Positions 54,698-64,000 of a stretch of 64,000 nucleotides of DNA are shown one piece after another. The stretch is taken from the NCBI RefSeq assembly GCF_023264855.1, contig NZ_JAHFUW010000001.1, forward strand, positions 62,001 to 126,000, given 5' to 3'. The notes under the pieces are model-generated. The model did no database searches. It worked only from the letters and a program-made list of their open reading frames with translations, and was not told the origin of the DNA. Source of the DNA: Herbiconiux sp. Lineage in GTDB: Bacteria > Actinomycetota > Actinomycetes > Actinomycetales > Microbacteriaceae. How positions within the stretch are numbered: position 1 is the first letter of the stretch; each line of letters begins with the position of its first letter. The position numbers and the translations under genes are program-made.

Positions 54698-55573
54698 TCA
54701 GGCCTGCCTGGAGACGAGCCTGCGCACCTTGCGAACCGAGCGACGCGCGAGATCGCCAGCCGACTCGGCCACCGCGACGGGCCCGAACGCCGACCAGAGG
54801 GTCGACACGCGCCCCCGCGACGAGGCGATACCGAATTCGACCGTCATCATCGGGTCGAGCGGATGGGCGACGCCGGCCAGCGACTTCCCCGAGTGGTTCT
54901 CCCCGGTGTCGACGTGGTAGACGGCCGCCCGATAGGGGAACGTCTCCAGCTCACGACCCCGTTCTTGGTGCCACTTCACGGCGTCGCGGTGAGCGCCCAT
55001 GATGGTCGACAGTCGGTCGCCGAAGCCTTCGGCGACCTCGTGCTGCGATGCCGAGACGGTCAGCTCGACGGGCACCTCGTATGCTCCGAAGGGGATGATG
55101 AAGGAGGTGCCGCAGGTGCGGTTGAAGCCGTCCTGTCGCACGTACGAGTTGCGCGAGCGCGAGTACATCCAGCCCTCACGGATCACCCAGCCAGAGTGGT
55201 GAGGGCGCTCATGAACGAACCCGGCGAGGTCGCGATGCACGAAGTCGTCGGCGTCGAATATCATGACGTGCGTCGGCGAGTACTTCTGGGCCTCGATGAG
55301 CCCGATCCCGAGCTTGGTGCCCTTGTCCCAGACGAACGGTTCGCGCGCCGTCTTCGCCCCCGTCGGAGGCGCGGGCGGCGGGAACTCGACCGGCACGAAG
55401 TGGGTCCGCTCCGGTAGCTCGAACCGTGGTCGCTGGTTGCCGACGATGATGATGACGTACTCGTCGGACGTCTGCTGGGCGACGGAGTGGAGGGTCTCGC
55501 GCAGGAGCATCTCGACGCGACCGTAGTCGACCGAGTTCTGCGGGTGCCGGAGCGTCGTGATGAAGGCCAGCAT
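54698..55573 (-). CDS. Glycosyltransferase-like protein (GT2-type fold)
   Basis: A 291-residue protein. The N-terminus LAFITTLRHPQNSVDYGRVEMLLRETLHSVAQQ and the acidic MIFDADD motif at D107-D110 suggest a GT-A fold that binds a nucleotide sugar through a metal. Its ATG overlaps the stop of the pyruvyltransferase gene by one base. Donor and acceptor are unknown. Confidence 0.75.
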   Translation of the reverse strand: MLAFITTLRHPQNSVDYGRVEMLLRETLHSVAQQTSDEYVIIIVGNQRPRFELPERTHFVPVEFPPPAPPTGAKTAREPFVWDKGTKLGIGLIEAQKYSPTHVMIFDADDFVHRDLAGFVHERPHHSGWVIREGWMYSRSRNSYVRQDGFNRTCGTSFIIPFGAYEVPVELTVSASQHEVAEGFGDRLSTIMGAHRDAVKWHQERGRELETFPYRAAVYHVDTGENHSGKSLAGVAHPLDPMMTVEFGIASSRGRVSTLWSAFGPVAVAESAGDLARRSVRKVRRLVSRQA

Positions 55574-56634
55574 CAGCGTGCCGTCAGCTCTTCGACGAAC
55601 CCGCGGGCCATGTCGGTGTCGGTAGCGTAGCGCGCCGTCGAGAACTTTCCGGTGTACTCGTCGAACACGGCACCGATCTTGCGGTAGTTGTTGTCGAGGG
55701 CGACGTGGTCGATCCCGAGCAGGAGGGCCAGAACGTGCGCATGCAGGCGGTCGACGACGATCACCCCTGCCGTCGAATACAGTCTGAGCGCGCCCACGAC
55801 GTTGATGTCGTTCAGCGTGGCGATGAGGCGCTGATCAACCCGCTGCGGCAGGGCAGGGACGAACTTCAGGCGTCGCCGCACGCGTACGAGCCGTTGCTGC
55901 AGGCGCATCGCCGAGCGCGCGAGACGGAATTTGACGGCCAGCCAGCCCTCGCTGTGCCAGTCCGTGCTGGTGCACGTCACTCCGGGCACCCAGCCGTCTT
56001 TCACGGCACTGAGCCCGGACACCGCCTCCCGGTCCTGGCGGGCGATGATGAGGACGGAGTCGCGCGGGCCGGGGCTCCGCTGCACCGGCGGCTCGTAGCC
56101 CAGGGCCATGTCGTAGCAGAATGTCGTGTCGATGCTCGGGAGCAGCTCTTTCGCCCGCTCGATCGAGAGGGGGTCGCGGAGCAGCAGCCGGAAGTCGGAA
56201 TGCGCCCCGATGATGGCGTCGGCTTTCTCGGCACGCTCGGGGGACCCGAAGAAGATCGACTGCGGGAGCTGGACGATCCGGTAATCGGTCAGGCTTGCGA
56301 CGACGTCTTCGCGGTGATTCTGGTGGCCGAGCCACAGATCGCCGAAGTTCCCTCCGCCGTGCAGGAGCACCACGCCTTCGGGCATCACCTTCCGCAGCTT
56401 GGCCGCGTCGAAGGTGCGGATGTCGGAGACGTAGCGCAGTCGAAGGCCCATCCGACGGAGATAGGCGATCTCACCCGCCCAGATCAGCGAGTCGCCCACG
56501 TTGGTCTGATTCGGCGCGTCGAGGATCGCGACGTCGAGGGAGTCGCCGATCGCCGCCCGCAGGATGGACTCGGTGGAGTCGCGGATCATGGCGAGGTATT
56601 CGAGGTCCACGTTGGTGAGCGGCACGCTACCCAC
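55573..56634 (-). CDS. Polysaccharide pyruvyl transferase family protein
   Basis: A 353-residue protein. PNQTNVGDSLIWAGEIAYLRRMG and LLHGGGNFGDLW near the N-terminus and DRLHAHVLALLLGIDHVALDNNYRKI near the C-terminus are the family signatures. Such enzymes add ketal pyruvate, or act as glycosyltransferase-like proteins, on surface glycans. The start is GTG at 56634; GTG at 56625 is possible. It leads the pyruvyltransferase-glycosyltransferase-flippase operon; the 206-base gap upstream holds direct TTGCGCA repeats and a GCAACAC/GTGTTGC inverted repeat but no clear promoter. Confidence 0.85.
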   Translation of the reverse strand: MGSVPLTNVDLEYLAMIRDSTESILRAAIGDSLDVAILDAPNQTNVGDSLIWAGEIAYLRRMGLRLRYVSDIRTFDAAKLRKVMPEGVVLLHGGGNFGDLWLGHQNHREDVVASLTDYRIVQLPQSIFFGSPERAEKADAIIGAHSDFRLLLRDPLSIERAKELLPSIDTTFCYDMALGYEPPVQRSPGPRDSVLIIARQDREAVSGLSAVKDGWVPGVTCTSTDWHSEGWLAVKFRLARSAMRLQQRLVRVRRRLKFVPALPQRVDQRLIATLNDINVVGALRLYSTAGVIVVDRLHAHVLALLLGIDHVALDNNYRKIGAVFDEYTGKFSTARYATDTDMARGFVEELTAR

Positions 56635-56840
56635 TTTCTCAATTGCGCATCATGAAGTTGCGCAACACAGCCGGCTGAAGCCCATTGATGTGTTGCCCGA
56701 GTCGCTCCCGCGCGCCCGCGGAACCTTGACGCGAATCCAGTCGACTTATGATCGGCGGTCGCCTGACCATACTACTGACAACAGCCCCGTCTCTTTCGCG
56801 CATCGGTGGGGGACGCGTCCGGGCGCGAAGACGATTCGGA

Positions 56841-58685
56841 TCAGCAGGTGAACTGCAACTCCGTCACCTCTGGCTGAACGAGTAGGGGTCCGACGAGCGA
56901 CTCGATGCTCTTCTTTTCCAACCCGCTGATATCGATGTCGATCGTCGCCGTCTGCGTCTCACCCGGCGCTGCTTGAATGACGCCTCGGGCCACCGGGTAC
57001 TCCTTGTCGGCTCCCACGAAGGAATCGGCCTGACTGGTGCTTCCGTCGATGCTGAGGATCTTCGACCCGACCGGCGCATAGACATAGGTGAAGATCCGCA
57101 GATCTCCCACCGGCACGTTGAAGTTGTTGCCGCTGTTTCCCGTGACGTAGATCGAAAGTCCGTCGACGGCGCCAGGATCCAGCGAATTGTTCGCAGTGAC
57201 CTGCACGCGCAACCTGGTGCTGCCGTCAGCACACGTCTGCTGCCCCACAGCCATTGCGGTGCGCAGGTAGTAATCCATCTTCGACCCCTGATAGTCGCTC
57301 AGGTAGATACCCACCTGGTGCGACGCGTCTGTCTCTTGAGGCATGCGCCCACCGAAGCCTCCGTCGGCAATGAGCTGCGCGACGGTCGGATCCGTGCTCG
57401 ACGCAATGACACGGCGTTCCGACGCTCCCTTGGTCATGGCGGTCACGAAGGTCGGAATGTCGAGGTTTCCGCTCATGACGGCCGAAAAGGTCTTCGCCGC
57501 CACTCCTGAGAAGAAGGCGTCCTGCAGGTCAGGCGCATCGGAGTTGGCCTTGCCTGAGTACTGCTGGTACACGCCGTTCAGAAGCAGATCAACCGCATTG
57601 TCATGGTTGATCTCTGTTCCATCGTCCAGAGTGATCGGACCAGTCGCACTGAGGATGTAGGTGAGAGCAGTGGGGTCGATGAATACGACCGTGTCGGAGG
57701 TGACGCCCCGGGTGTTCTGCCACATCGATCGAGTGAGGTCCGCGGCGACCTCCACACGCGGAGTCAGAGTGTTGTTCTGGCTCTGCAGGCCGAACGGCAC
57801 CAGGAAGAGCGAACGCGCCTCCCTACCCACGTGGGAGTTCGCGAACTCCTCCGACTCGAACGGGAAGTCACGGCCTGATGCCTCCTGCGCGATGCTCACT
57901 CGGCCTTGATCCGCAGTCAGGAGCACCTGTGCCCCGGCGATTCCGCCGAGCGGGCGCACCTCAGCCGAATTCTGGAAAACCAGAAGGTAGTTTCGCGGGC
58001 CGTCTGCGCCCAGCAGAGCGGGCAACACAGGCGCCACGGATTTCGCGGTCGCGATGGCGGGTTCGACTTCGCCGACCAGATCGTTGATCTGTGTGACTGC
58101 ACTCTTCACGGGTCCGATGAGCGAATCGGTCTTGAGCGCCGAAATGGAGTCCTTCGCTCCCGTGAGGGCCGTTCCGGCAGACTCGATCACGGGCAGGACG
58201 GTTTGGATAGCCGCAAGGTTGACCGCGCCGTCGACGGGCTTGAAGATCGCCGGCGAGAGGTTGTCTCCGAGCGCCACCGCCGGCACGATCGCGTCGTCGA
58301 CCACGTTCGAGACGCTGTTCGTGATGGTGCGCACGGCGATCAGGTTCTCCCCGATCCCGGGGATCTGCTCCGCCAGCCACCAGGCGGGGCCGGTGGTCGC
58401 CTCGTTGGCCTTGTCGGCATGTTTCTTGAGTTCGTCGACATCGGACTGCGCCGACGCGGCTTGACCGTTCAGAACCTTGTCCTTGACCGTCGACATCAGC
58501 GGCTTGGCATCGGCAAGCTCACTGTTCACCGTGATGGCGCTCGTGACCACCGAGACCGCGCCTGCGCCGGCGGCCACCAGCAGCAGGAAGATTCCTCCGA
58601 CGATCCAGGGCCAGCGTCGCCGACGTCGTCGGCGTGCCGGTTTCTCAGCGCGGCGGGATCGGCGGGTGTAGGTCTCGTCGGTCAC
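56841..58685 (-). CDS. DUF4012 membrane-anchored surface protein
   Basis: A 614-residue protein: a very basic N-terminus (RRRRRRRWPW), one helix at about 26-50, and a long outer domain with LLVFQNSAEVRPLGGIAGAQVLL, the DUF4012 landmark. Coiled-coil-like stretches lie at about 55-110. A Cys pair (C in QQTCADG and the final C) may bridge. DUF4012 proteins often accompany exopolysaccharide genes; the function is unknown. The GTG start lies six bases after a TAGGAT box, so it is likely leaderless. Confidence 0.85.
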   Translation of the reverse strand: MTDETYTRRSRRAEKPARRRRRRRWPWIVGGIFLLLVAAGAGAVSVVTSAITVNSELADAKPLMSTVKDKVLNGQAASAQSDVDELKKHADKANEATTGPAWWLAEQIPGIGENLIAVRTITNSVSNVVDDAIVPAVALGDNLSPAIFKPVDGAVNLAAIQTVLPVIESAGTALTGAKDSISALKTDSLIGPVKSAVTQINDLVGEVEPAIATAKSVAPVLPALLGADGPRNYLLVFQNSAEVRPLGGIAGAQVLLTADQGRVSIAQEASGRDFPFESEEFANSHVGREARSLFLVPFGLQSQNNTLTPRVEVAADLTRSMWQNTRGVTSDTVVFIDPTALTYILSATGPITLDDGTEINHDNAVDLLLNGVYQQYSGKANSDAPDLQDAFFSGVAAKTFSAVMSGNLDIPTFVTAMTKGASERRVIASSTDPTVAQLIADGGFGGRMPQETDASHQVGIYLSDYQGSKMDYYLRTAMAVGQQTCADGSTRLRVQVTANNSLDPGAVDGLSIYVTGNSGNNFNVPVGDLRIFTYVYAPVGSKILSIDGSTSQADSFVGADKEYPVARGVIQAAPGETQTATIDIDISGLEKKSIESLVGPLLVQPEVTELQFTC

Positions 58686-58746
58686 CCGGTTATCCTATGG
58701 GCTCGCATGCAAGCCCGGCTGAGTGAACGGCGAGTGTCCTCGTGCG

Positions 58747-60225
58747 TCAGGAACGCGTGAGCTCCAGCACCCGGGCGGTCGATTCCAGGGACTTCTCCGC
58801 AGCCTTCCTGGTGTCGTTGAGCTTGGTGCCGAACGACGGGATCATGGCGGCGAGCTTCTTCTCCCAGACCGGATACTGCTCCGGGAAGCACCGCGCCACC
58901 AGGTCGATCATGATCGGGACGGCGGTCGAAGCCCCGGGAGACGCGCCGAGCAGACCGGCGATCGAACCGTCGGCGGAGGTGATGACCTCGGTGCCGAACT
59001 GCAGCACTCCGCCCTTCTTCGCGTCCTTTTTCATCACCTGCACACGCTGACCGGCCGTGATGAGATACCAGTCCTCGGCTTTGGCCGTCGGCATGAATTC
59101 CCGCAGCGCCGCGAGCTTCTTCTTCTTGCTCGCGAGCAGCTCGCCGATGAGGTACTTCATGAGGTCGCCGTTGTCGCGGGCCACGGCGAGCATGGGACCG
59201 AGGTTGTGCAGCCGGATCGACCGCGGGAGATCCAGCCACGAACCGCGCTTGAGGAACTTCGGGCTGAAGCCCGCATAGGGCCCGAACAGCAGGGACGACT
59301 GGCCATCCACGACCCGGGTGTCCAGGTGCGGCACCGACATCGGCGGGGCGCCGACGGCTGCCTTGCCGTAGACCTTGGCGTTGTGCTGCGCGACGACCGC
59401 GGGGTTGTCGGTGCGGAAGAACTGCCCGCTGATCGGGAAGCCGCCGAATCCCTTGATCTCGGGGATGCCCGACTTCTGGAGCAGCGGAAGAGCGTGCCCG
59501 CCCGCCCCGACGAACACGAACTTCGCGTTGACGCTGAGCGGGGTGTTGCCCACCCGCTCCCGCACCGAGATGGTCCAGGTGCCGTCCTTCTGCTTCTTGA
59601 GCTTCTTCACCTCGGTCTCGAGGCGGATGTCGGCACCCGTGCTGCGCAGGTAGTCGAACAGATTGCTGGTCAGCGATCCGAAGTCCACGTCGGTGCCCGA
59701 TTCGAACCGGGTCGCGGCGATCGTCTCGCCCTTCACCCGCTCACGCACCAGCAACGGCGCCCAGGTGTAGATGACACGAGGGTCGTCACTGAACTCGATC
59801 CCCGCGAACAGCGGCTCCTCGCGCAGCAGCTCGTAGCGCCGGCGGAGGTAGTCCACGTTCGCCTCGCCCCGCACGAAGGTCATGTGAGGCGTGGGATTGA
59901 TGAAGTTCTCGGGATCCGGAAGCACGCCGTCGGTCACCAGCGACGCCCAGAACTGCCGGCTCACCTGGAACTGCTCGTTGATGTTGATGGCTTTCGAGGC
60001 CTCGAGACTGCCGTCGGGCGCCTCAGGCATGTAGTTCAACTCGGCGAGCGCCGCATGGCCGGTACCCGCGTTGTTCCACGGGTTGGAGCTCTCCTGCGCC
60101 ACCTCGCTCAGCTTTTCGAACACGAGGATGGACCAGTCCGGTTGCAGCCGGCGGATCATGGTTCCGAGGGTGGCACTCATGATGCCACCACCGATCAGGA
60201 CGACATCCACGTTCTTTGTGCTCAC
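58747..60225 (-). CDS. mqo: Malate:quinone oxidoreductase
   Basis: FAD-dependent membrane-associated enzyme that oxidises malate to oxaloacetate and passes electrons to quinone. The FAD motif IGGGIMSATLG starts at residue 11 and NPWNNAGTGHAALAELNY is diagnostic of Mqo. The length of 492 residues is normal. The start is GTG at 60225, six bases after a TAGGAT box. It sits between polysaccharide genes but has its own promoter signal, so it is probably an independent unit. Together with sdhCDAB it feeds the quinone pool. Confidence 0.96.
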   Translation of the reverse strand: MSTKNVDVVLIGGGIMSATLGTMIRRLQPDWSILVFEKLSEVAQESSNPWNNAGTGHAALAELNYMPEAPDGSLEASKAININEQFQVSRQFWASLVTDGVLPDPENFINPTPHMTFVRGEANVDYLRRRYELLREEPLFAGIEFSDDPRVIYTWAPLLVRERVKGETIAATRFESGTDVDFGSLTSNLFDYLRSTGADIRLETEVKKLKKQKDGTWTISVRERVGNTPLSVNAKFVFVGAGGHALPLLQKSGIPEIKGFGGFPISGQFFRTDNPAVVAQHNAKVYGKAAVGAPPMSVPHLDTRVVDGQSSLLFGPYAGFSPKFLKRGSWLDLPRSIRLHNLGPMLAVARDNGDLMKYLIGELLASKKKKLAALREFMPTAKAEDWYLITAGQRVQVMKKDAKKGGVLQFGTEVITSADGSIAGLLGASPGASTAVPIMIDLVARCFPEQYPVWEKKLAAMIPSFGTKLNDTRKAAEKSLESTARVLELTRS

Positions 60226-60289
60226 ACCACGATCCTACGCGCTTGTATACACGCTGCCGAACGCGATGAGCAGCAAGATCCGCCGATCT

Positions 60290-61606
60290 TTACGGGCGGC
60301 CCATCGCGCGGTAGTTCCAGCCCGCTTCGCGCCAGGTGGCGGAGTCGAGCACGTTGCGGCCGTCGACGATCGTCTTGCCCGCGACCAGGCCATCGATGTC
60401 GGCCGGGAGGATCCCGCGGTACTGCTTCCACTCGGTCAGCAGCAGCACGATGTCCGCGCCCTGCACCGCCTCGGCGATGGACTCCACGAAGTGGAGCTGC
60501 GGATGCTTGGCCTGCGCATTGCCGATGGCTTCCGGGTCGGTCGCGGTCACGAGCGCTCCCAGACCGTTCAGCTGCACGGCGATGTCCAGGGCGGGCGAGT
60601 CACGGATGTCGTCCGAGTCGGGCTTGAAGGCCAGGCCGAGAACGGCGACGCGCTTGTTGTAGGCCTGCCCGCCGAGCAGGTCGACGGTGAGGTCGACGAC
60701 GTGCTGACGGCGCCGCAGGTTGATCGAGTCGACCTCCTTGAGGAAGGCCAGCGACTCGCCGCGCCCGAGCTCCTCCGCGCGGGCGCCGAAGGCCCGGATG
60801 TCCTTCGGCAGGCAGCCGCCCCCGAAGCCGATGCCGGCGTTGAGGAAGCGGCGTCCGATCCGGGCGTCGAAGCCGATGGCATCCGCGAGCTCGGTGACGT
60901 TCGCACCCGTGACGTCCGCGATCTCGGCGATCGCGTTGATGAACGAGATCTTGGTCGCGAGGAAGGCGTTGGCCGAGACCTTCACCAGCTCGGCGGTCGC
61001 GTAGTCGGTGACGACGAGCGGGGTGTCCTCGCTGAGGGCCTTCGCGTACACCTCGTCGAGCACGGCCTGCGAGGCCGCGGCGATCGCCGGGTCGGAGGAG
61101 ACGCCGTAGACCAGACGGTCGGGCGAGATGGTGTCTTTCACCGCGAAGCCCTCCCGGAGGAACTCCGGGTTCCAGGCCAGATCCGCCCCGGGAACGGCCG
61201 ACTTGACCTTCTCGGCCAGGCGCGCAGCCGTGCCGACCGGCACGGTCGACTTGCCCACCACGAGATCGCCGTCTTTCAGGTACGGCAGCAGGCCGTCGAC
61301 CGCCGCATCGACGTAGGTCATGTCCGCGCTGTACGAGCCCGGCTTCTGCGGTGTGCCGACGGCGATGAAATGCACGGTCGCGTCGGCTGCTGCAGCAGGA
61401 TCGGTCGAGAAGGTGAGCCGTCCCGATGCACTCGCCGAGGTGAGGATCTCGGGCAGGCCGGGCTCGAAGAACGGCGCCTTGCCCGCGGCGAGGGCATCGA
61501 TCTTGCGCTGGTCGACATCGATGCCGACCACCTCGTGACCCAACTCTGCCATCGCGGCAGCGTGCACCGCTCCGAGATAGCCGCAGCCGATGACGGAAAC
61601 CTTCAT
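60290..61606 (-). CDS. ugd: UDP-glucose 6-dehydrogenase
   Basis: Oxidises UDP-glucose to UDP-glucuronate in two NAD-dependent steps. The NAD motif GCGYLGAVHA starts at residue 7, the catalytic cysteine is C265 in GIGFGGGCLPKD, and KP/DSDDIRDSPALDI lies in the C-terminal domain. The length is 438 residues. ATG 61606 fits the family start; the in-frame GTG-type starts up to 61639 add unrelated residues. It supplies acidic sugar for the neighbouring polysaccharide genes. Confidence 0.94.
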   Translation of the reverse strand: MKVSVIGCGYLGAVHAAAMAELGHEVVGIDVDQRKIDALAAGKAPFFEPGLPEILTSASASGRLTFSTDPAAAADATVHFIAVGTPQKPGSYSADMTYVDAAVDGLLPYLKDGDLVVGKSTVPVGTAARLAEKVKSAVPGADLAWNPEFLREGFAVKDTISPDRLVYGVSSDPAIAAASQAVLDEVYAKALSEDTPLVVTDYATAELVKVSANAFLATKISFINAIAEIADVTGANVTELADAIGFDARIGRRFLNAGIGFGGGCLPKDIRAFGARAEELGRGESLAFLKEVDSINLRRRQHVVDLTVDLLGGQAYNKRVAVLGLAFKPDSDDIRDSPALDIAVQLNGLGALVTATDPEAIGNAQAKHPQLHFVESIAEAVQGADIVLLLTEWKQYRGILPADIDGLVAGKTIVDGRNVLDSATWREAGWNYRAMGRP

Positions 61607-61759
61607 AGTTCGCCCCAAGGTGTCTAAGTGTGCGATCACGTCGTCGTGCTGACGACTCCATTTCTATCAGAGTCGCGGTTGAGCCCGGGAAAGGAGGCAC
61701 CCAAGCTCCCTTAGTCTGGGATCGTCCGAAACAGCCACGATCGCGAACGAGGAGCAGCC

Positions 61760-62569
61760 ATGGCCAAGGTGGAGCTCGTGCATTGGAACCCGTCTAGGCC
61801 GATCATTCCTGGTCGATTCGGACGATTCCTGCCACGCAAGCCGGTCGATAACTTCGGCGACCTTCTCGGCCCGGCCATCGTGGAACGCATCCTGCATGTG
61901 CGCGGAATCTCCTCGGAGTCGGCTCCTGACAGACGCCGACTGCTCTCGGTCGGATCCATTCTGCATTTCGCCGAGGACGGCGACACGGTCTGGGGAACCG
62001 GCGTCAACGGAAAGAAGCTCCACGGCGACCCGCCGTTCCGATCGCTCGACGTGCGAGCAGTTCGCGGCCCGCTCACCCGGTCCTACCTCCAGGGTCTCGG
62101 AATTCCAGCACCTGAGGTCTACGGCGACCCCGGCCTCCTGGTAGGTCACCTCTGGACGCGTGAGGAACTTGCGGTCGGATACGAGGATCACGACCATATC
62201 GTGCTCCCGAACTTTCATGACTTCCCCGCAGCGAAGCGATCTCCCGCGCTCGTGAATCCTCGAGACCCGTTGTGGTCGGTGATCGGCCGGATCGCGTCGA
62301 GCAAGTTCGTCGTCGGATCTTCACTGCACGCGATGATCGTGGCCGAGAGCCTGGGCATCCCGGCACGACTCGTGATTTCGAAGACGGAGCCGATATTCAA
62401 GTTCGACGACTATTACCAAGGGACTGGGCGTGAAGGTGCCGAGCCCGCACACACGGTCGAAGAGGCTTTGCGGATGGGCGGCCAAGAGGCTCCTCGCTGG
62501 CTGCCCGGACCCCTGCTCGACAGCTTTCCCGCCGACCTATGGGCCGCCCCCGCGACCTCGGCCAGGTGA
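61760..62569 (+). CDS. Polysaccharide pyruvyl transferase family protein (second)
   Basis: A 269-residue protein with VDNFGDLLGPAIVERIL and VWGTGVNGKKLHG at the front and SKFVVGSSLHAMIVAESLGIPARLV in the second half, the signature of the family. GAGGAG precedes the ATG. It is smaller than the other family member at 55573-56634 and on the opposite strand, divergent from ugd across 153 bases. Confidence 0.83.
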   Translation: MAKVELVHWNPSRPIIPGRFGRFLPRKPVDNFGDLLGPAIVERILHVRGISSESAPDRRRLLSVGSILHFAEDGDTVWGTGVNGKKLHGDPPFRSLDVRAVRGPLTRSYLQGLGIPAPEVYGDPGLLVGHLWTREELAVGYEDHDHIVLPNFHDFPAAKRSPALVNPRDPLWSVIGRIASSKFVVGSSLHAMIVAESLGIPARLVISKTEPIFKFDDYYQGTGREGAEPAHTVEEALRMGGQEAPRWLPGPLLDSFPADLWAAPATSAR

Positions 62570-62663
62570 ACGCCGCCCACGGATGAGCGACTTCACAGGA
62601 GCCGCGACATCGTGCGCCCCTTGGTGACCAGCGCCTGAATGCAGCGGACGGTGTCGGGACCCG

Positions 62664-63992
62664 CTATTTGCGGCGACGCGATGATGCCGCTCGATAGACA
62701 TCTGCGTAGCGACGACCGAGCGTCTCCCACGATCGGCGGGTGAGATCCGGAGCGCTGGTGGGTTCGGGGAGATCTGCCACTGCGCGCTCCAGAGACTCGG
62801 CCGACCAGTCGTCCACGAGACGCACCCAGCTCTCTCCCACCTCGAGCGCCAGCTCCTGCATCGTCGGAGACGCCGTGACGATGATCGGACGGTTCGCGGT
62901 GAGTGCCAGAAGGGCTGCTCCCGAGTTGTACACCTGCCGATACGGCAGCACCACCGCCATCGACGCCTGGATCTCCTTGAGGAGCTCCCTGTCGCCGAGA
63001 CGCCCGGCGGCGACCTCGATCCGCTCGTCGTCTTCGCTGAGCAGCTGCAACTCGGTGGCATACGACCGGGGCAGCGGACTCCCGGCGATCTTCAGCGTCA
63101 ACCCACTGCTCGGCGCCGACTGCTTCAGTGCCGTGATCAACTGTTCGAATCCCTTGTAAGGGCGAAGGTACCCGAAGGCGAGAAGTCGACCAGGCACAGT
63201 CTCCACATGGTCCACGGCCAAGCGCTCCAGGAAGGGGCGGTAGTCGCCGTGGACGATCGTGACGGCTCGCCTCTCGCGATCATCCTCGGCTGCTGCCTCA
63301 CGGCCGGCGTCAGAGAGGTAGACGCTCACTGCGCAGGACCGCTCCCACGCGCTCAGCACGAACCGGTTCAGGCGGGTTCCCGCTTCGTGCGGCCGCAGAT
63401 TGTGGACGGTCCTCACATGGCGAGCCATCAATCGATTCCTCGCGATAAGGGCCAGAAATGCGAGTTCCTTGGCAACCCCGCGAAGCCGTGAGCCTCCCTT
63501 GAGGATGTGCTCGGGCCAGTGGATGTGCAGCACATCGTAGGAACCGAGCAAAGCCGTCTTCCACCGGAATTCCTCGACGATGATGTCCGAGGGAAGACTC
63601 TCCACCAGCAGAGAGACGAAGGGGTTGTCGTCGTCCATCGATGAGCCCGGCGACATCACCACACGCGTGGCGTGTGGCGGCGAAGCAGCGGGTGTCGAGG
63701 AGCTTCGACCACGTGAGCCGCGCAATCCGGCCTTGGCCGTTGCGGCCACGGCGTAGACCAGAGCGCTCGGGCTCGGCCGACCATAGCGCAGTGCGGTGGC
63801 GATCACTCTGACCATCGATCCCACCGATCCGTTGCGCCGGGCGAAGCCGAGCGACTGGGTCAGTATGAAGTCGCCGAGCGTCCGACGGTCGCTGCCAAGT
63901 CTTCGCCGAGCCCACGCGATGGACCCTGCTGGGTCGATCTTCTTCGATACCGAGCCTTCGGTCGAGTGATAGGTCACCAGAGCATCCCACAC
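62664..63992 (-). CDS. Glycosyltransferase, GT4/GT1 type (5' end uncertain)
   Basis: A GT-B-type transferase: DVLHIHWPEHILKGG in the front domain and LLAFGYLRPYKGFEQLI plus SMAVVLPYRQVYNSGAALLALTANRPII in the donor domain. At least 442 residues; the frame is open to the window edge, so the gene may begin outside. The first 110 residues do not look like the catalytic domain, which seems to begin near VVMSPGSSMDDDNPFVS; a start around residue 113 is possible. It converges on the second pyruvyltransferase-family gene. Confidence 0.75.
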   Translation of the reverse strand: MWDALVTYHSTEGSVSKKIDPAGSIAWARRRLGSDRRTLGDFILTQSLGFARRNGSVGSMVRVIATALRYGRPSPSALVYAVAATAKAGLRGSRGRSSSTPAASPPHATRVVMSPGSSMDDDNPFVSLLVESLPSDIIVEEFRWKTALLGSYDVLHIHWPEHILKGGSRLRGVAKELAFLALIARNRLMARHVRTVHNLRPHEAGTRLNRFVLSAWERSCAVSVYLSDAGREAAAEDDRERRAVTIVHGDYRPFLERLAVDHVETVPGRLLAFGYLRPYKGFEQLITALKQSAPSSGLTLKIAGSPLPRSYATELQLLSEDDERIEVAAGRLGDRELLKEIQASMAVVLPYRQVYNSGAALLALTANRPIIVTASPTMQELALEVGESWVRLVDDWSAESLERAVADLPEPTSAPDLTRRSWETLGRRYADVYRAASSRRRK

Positions 63993-64000
63993 CTGCAGCA

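Overview
The window is an ordinary stretch of chromosome from a high-GC Gram-positive actinobacterium, most likely in or near the Microbacteriaceae. This rests on codon use that is strongly G/C at third positions, frequent GTG/TTG starts, many apparently leaderless genes with a TANNNT box 6-7 bases before the start, a 6C-type small RNA, and gene order around topA/tad/acs/ponA that resembles my memory of the Mycobacterium tuberculosis Rv3644c-Rv3683 segment. No rRNA, insertion sequence, prophage or CRISPR array was seen.

Layout. 0-2.5 kb: GDP-mannose synthesis (manC) divergent from a GDP-mannose-dependent mannosyltransferase (mgtA). 2.7-6.2 kb: succinate dehydrogenase operon sdhCDAB. 6.2-7.3 kb: an AbiEi/DUF559-type gene bracketed by two related hairpin repeats. 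7.4-13.2 kb: YihY membrane protein, xth, trpS, an FUSC membrane protein, and a divergent GtrA/polyprenol-phosphate-mannose synthase pair. 13.2-17.1 kb: FMN riboswitch and riboflavin operon ribD-E-BA-H. 17.2-27.6 kb: ribokinase, MFS and ABC transporters, a GT39 membrane glycosyltransferase, gabD, a nicotinamidase, and a PBP4-type carboxypeptidase. 27.7-34.9 kb: tRNA-Thr and a leftward cluster topA-tmk-holB-peptidase-tetR. 35-38.5 kb: a compact Tad/Flp pilus-type cluster with a 6C RNA upstream of it. 39-45.3 kb: acs, ridA, a DUF4177 gene, a bifunctional PASTA penicillin-binding protein, a metallophosphoesterase and tRNA-Pro. 45.4-49.6 kb: tdk, a radical SAM protein, a VOC protein and a membrane acyltransferase.

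49.7-52.6 kb is the most unusual part. A TetR-type regulator is divergent from two translationally coupled genes, a LuxI-like acyltransferase and an E1/ThiF-like adenylating protein with no cysteine. A near-perfect 19-bp palindrome lies between them. This looks like a self-contained small-molecule production and sensing cassette. That reading is inference; only the domain calls, the overlap and the palindrome are seen directly.

52.6-64 kb is a surface polysaccharide region: VanZ-like protein, Wzx-type flippase, two glycosyltransferases, two pyruvyltransferase-family proteins, a DUF4012 protein and UDP-glucose dehydrogenase, with malate:quinone oxidoreductase (mqo) embedded. It runs off the right edge. 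manC, mgtA, ppm1, GtrA and the GT39 enzyme suggest active polyprenol-linked mannose and lipoglycan chemistry; sdhCDAB and mqo both feed the quinone pool.
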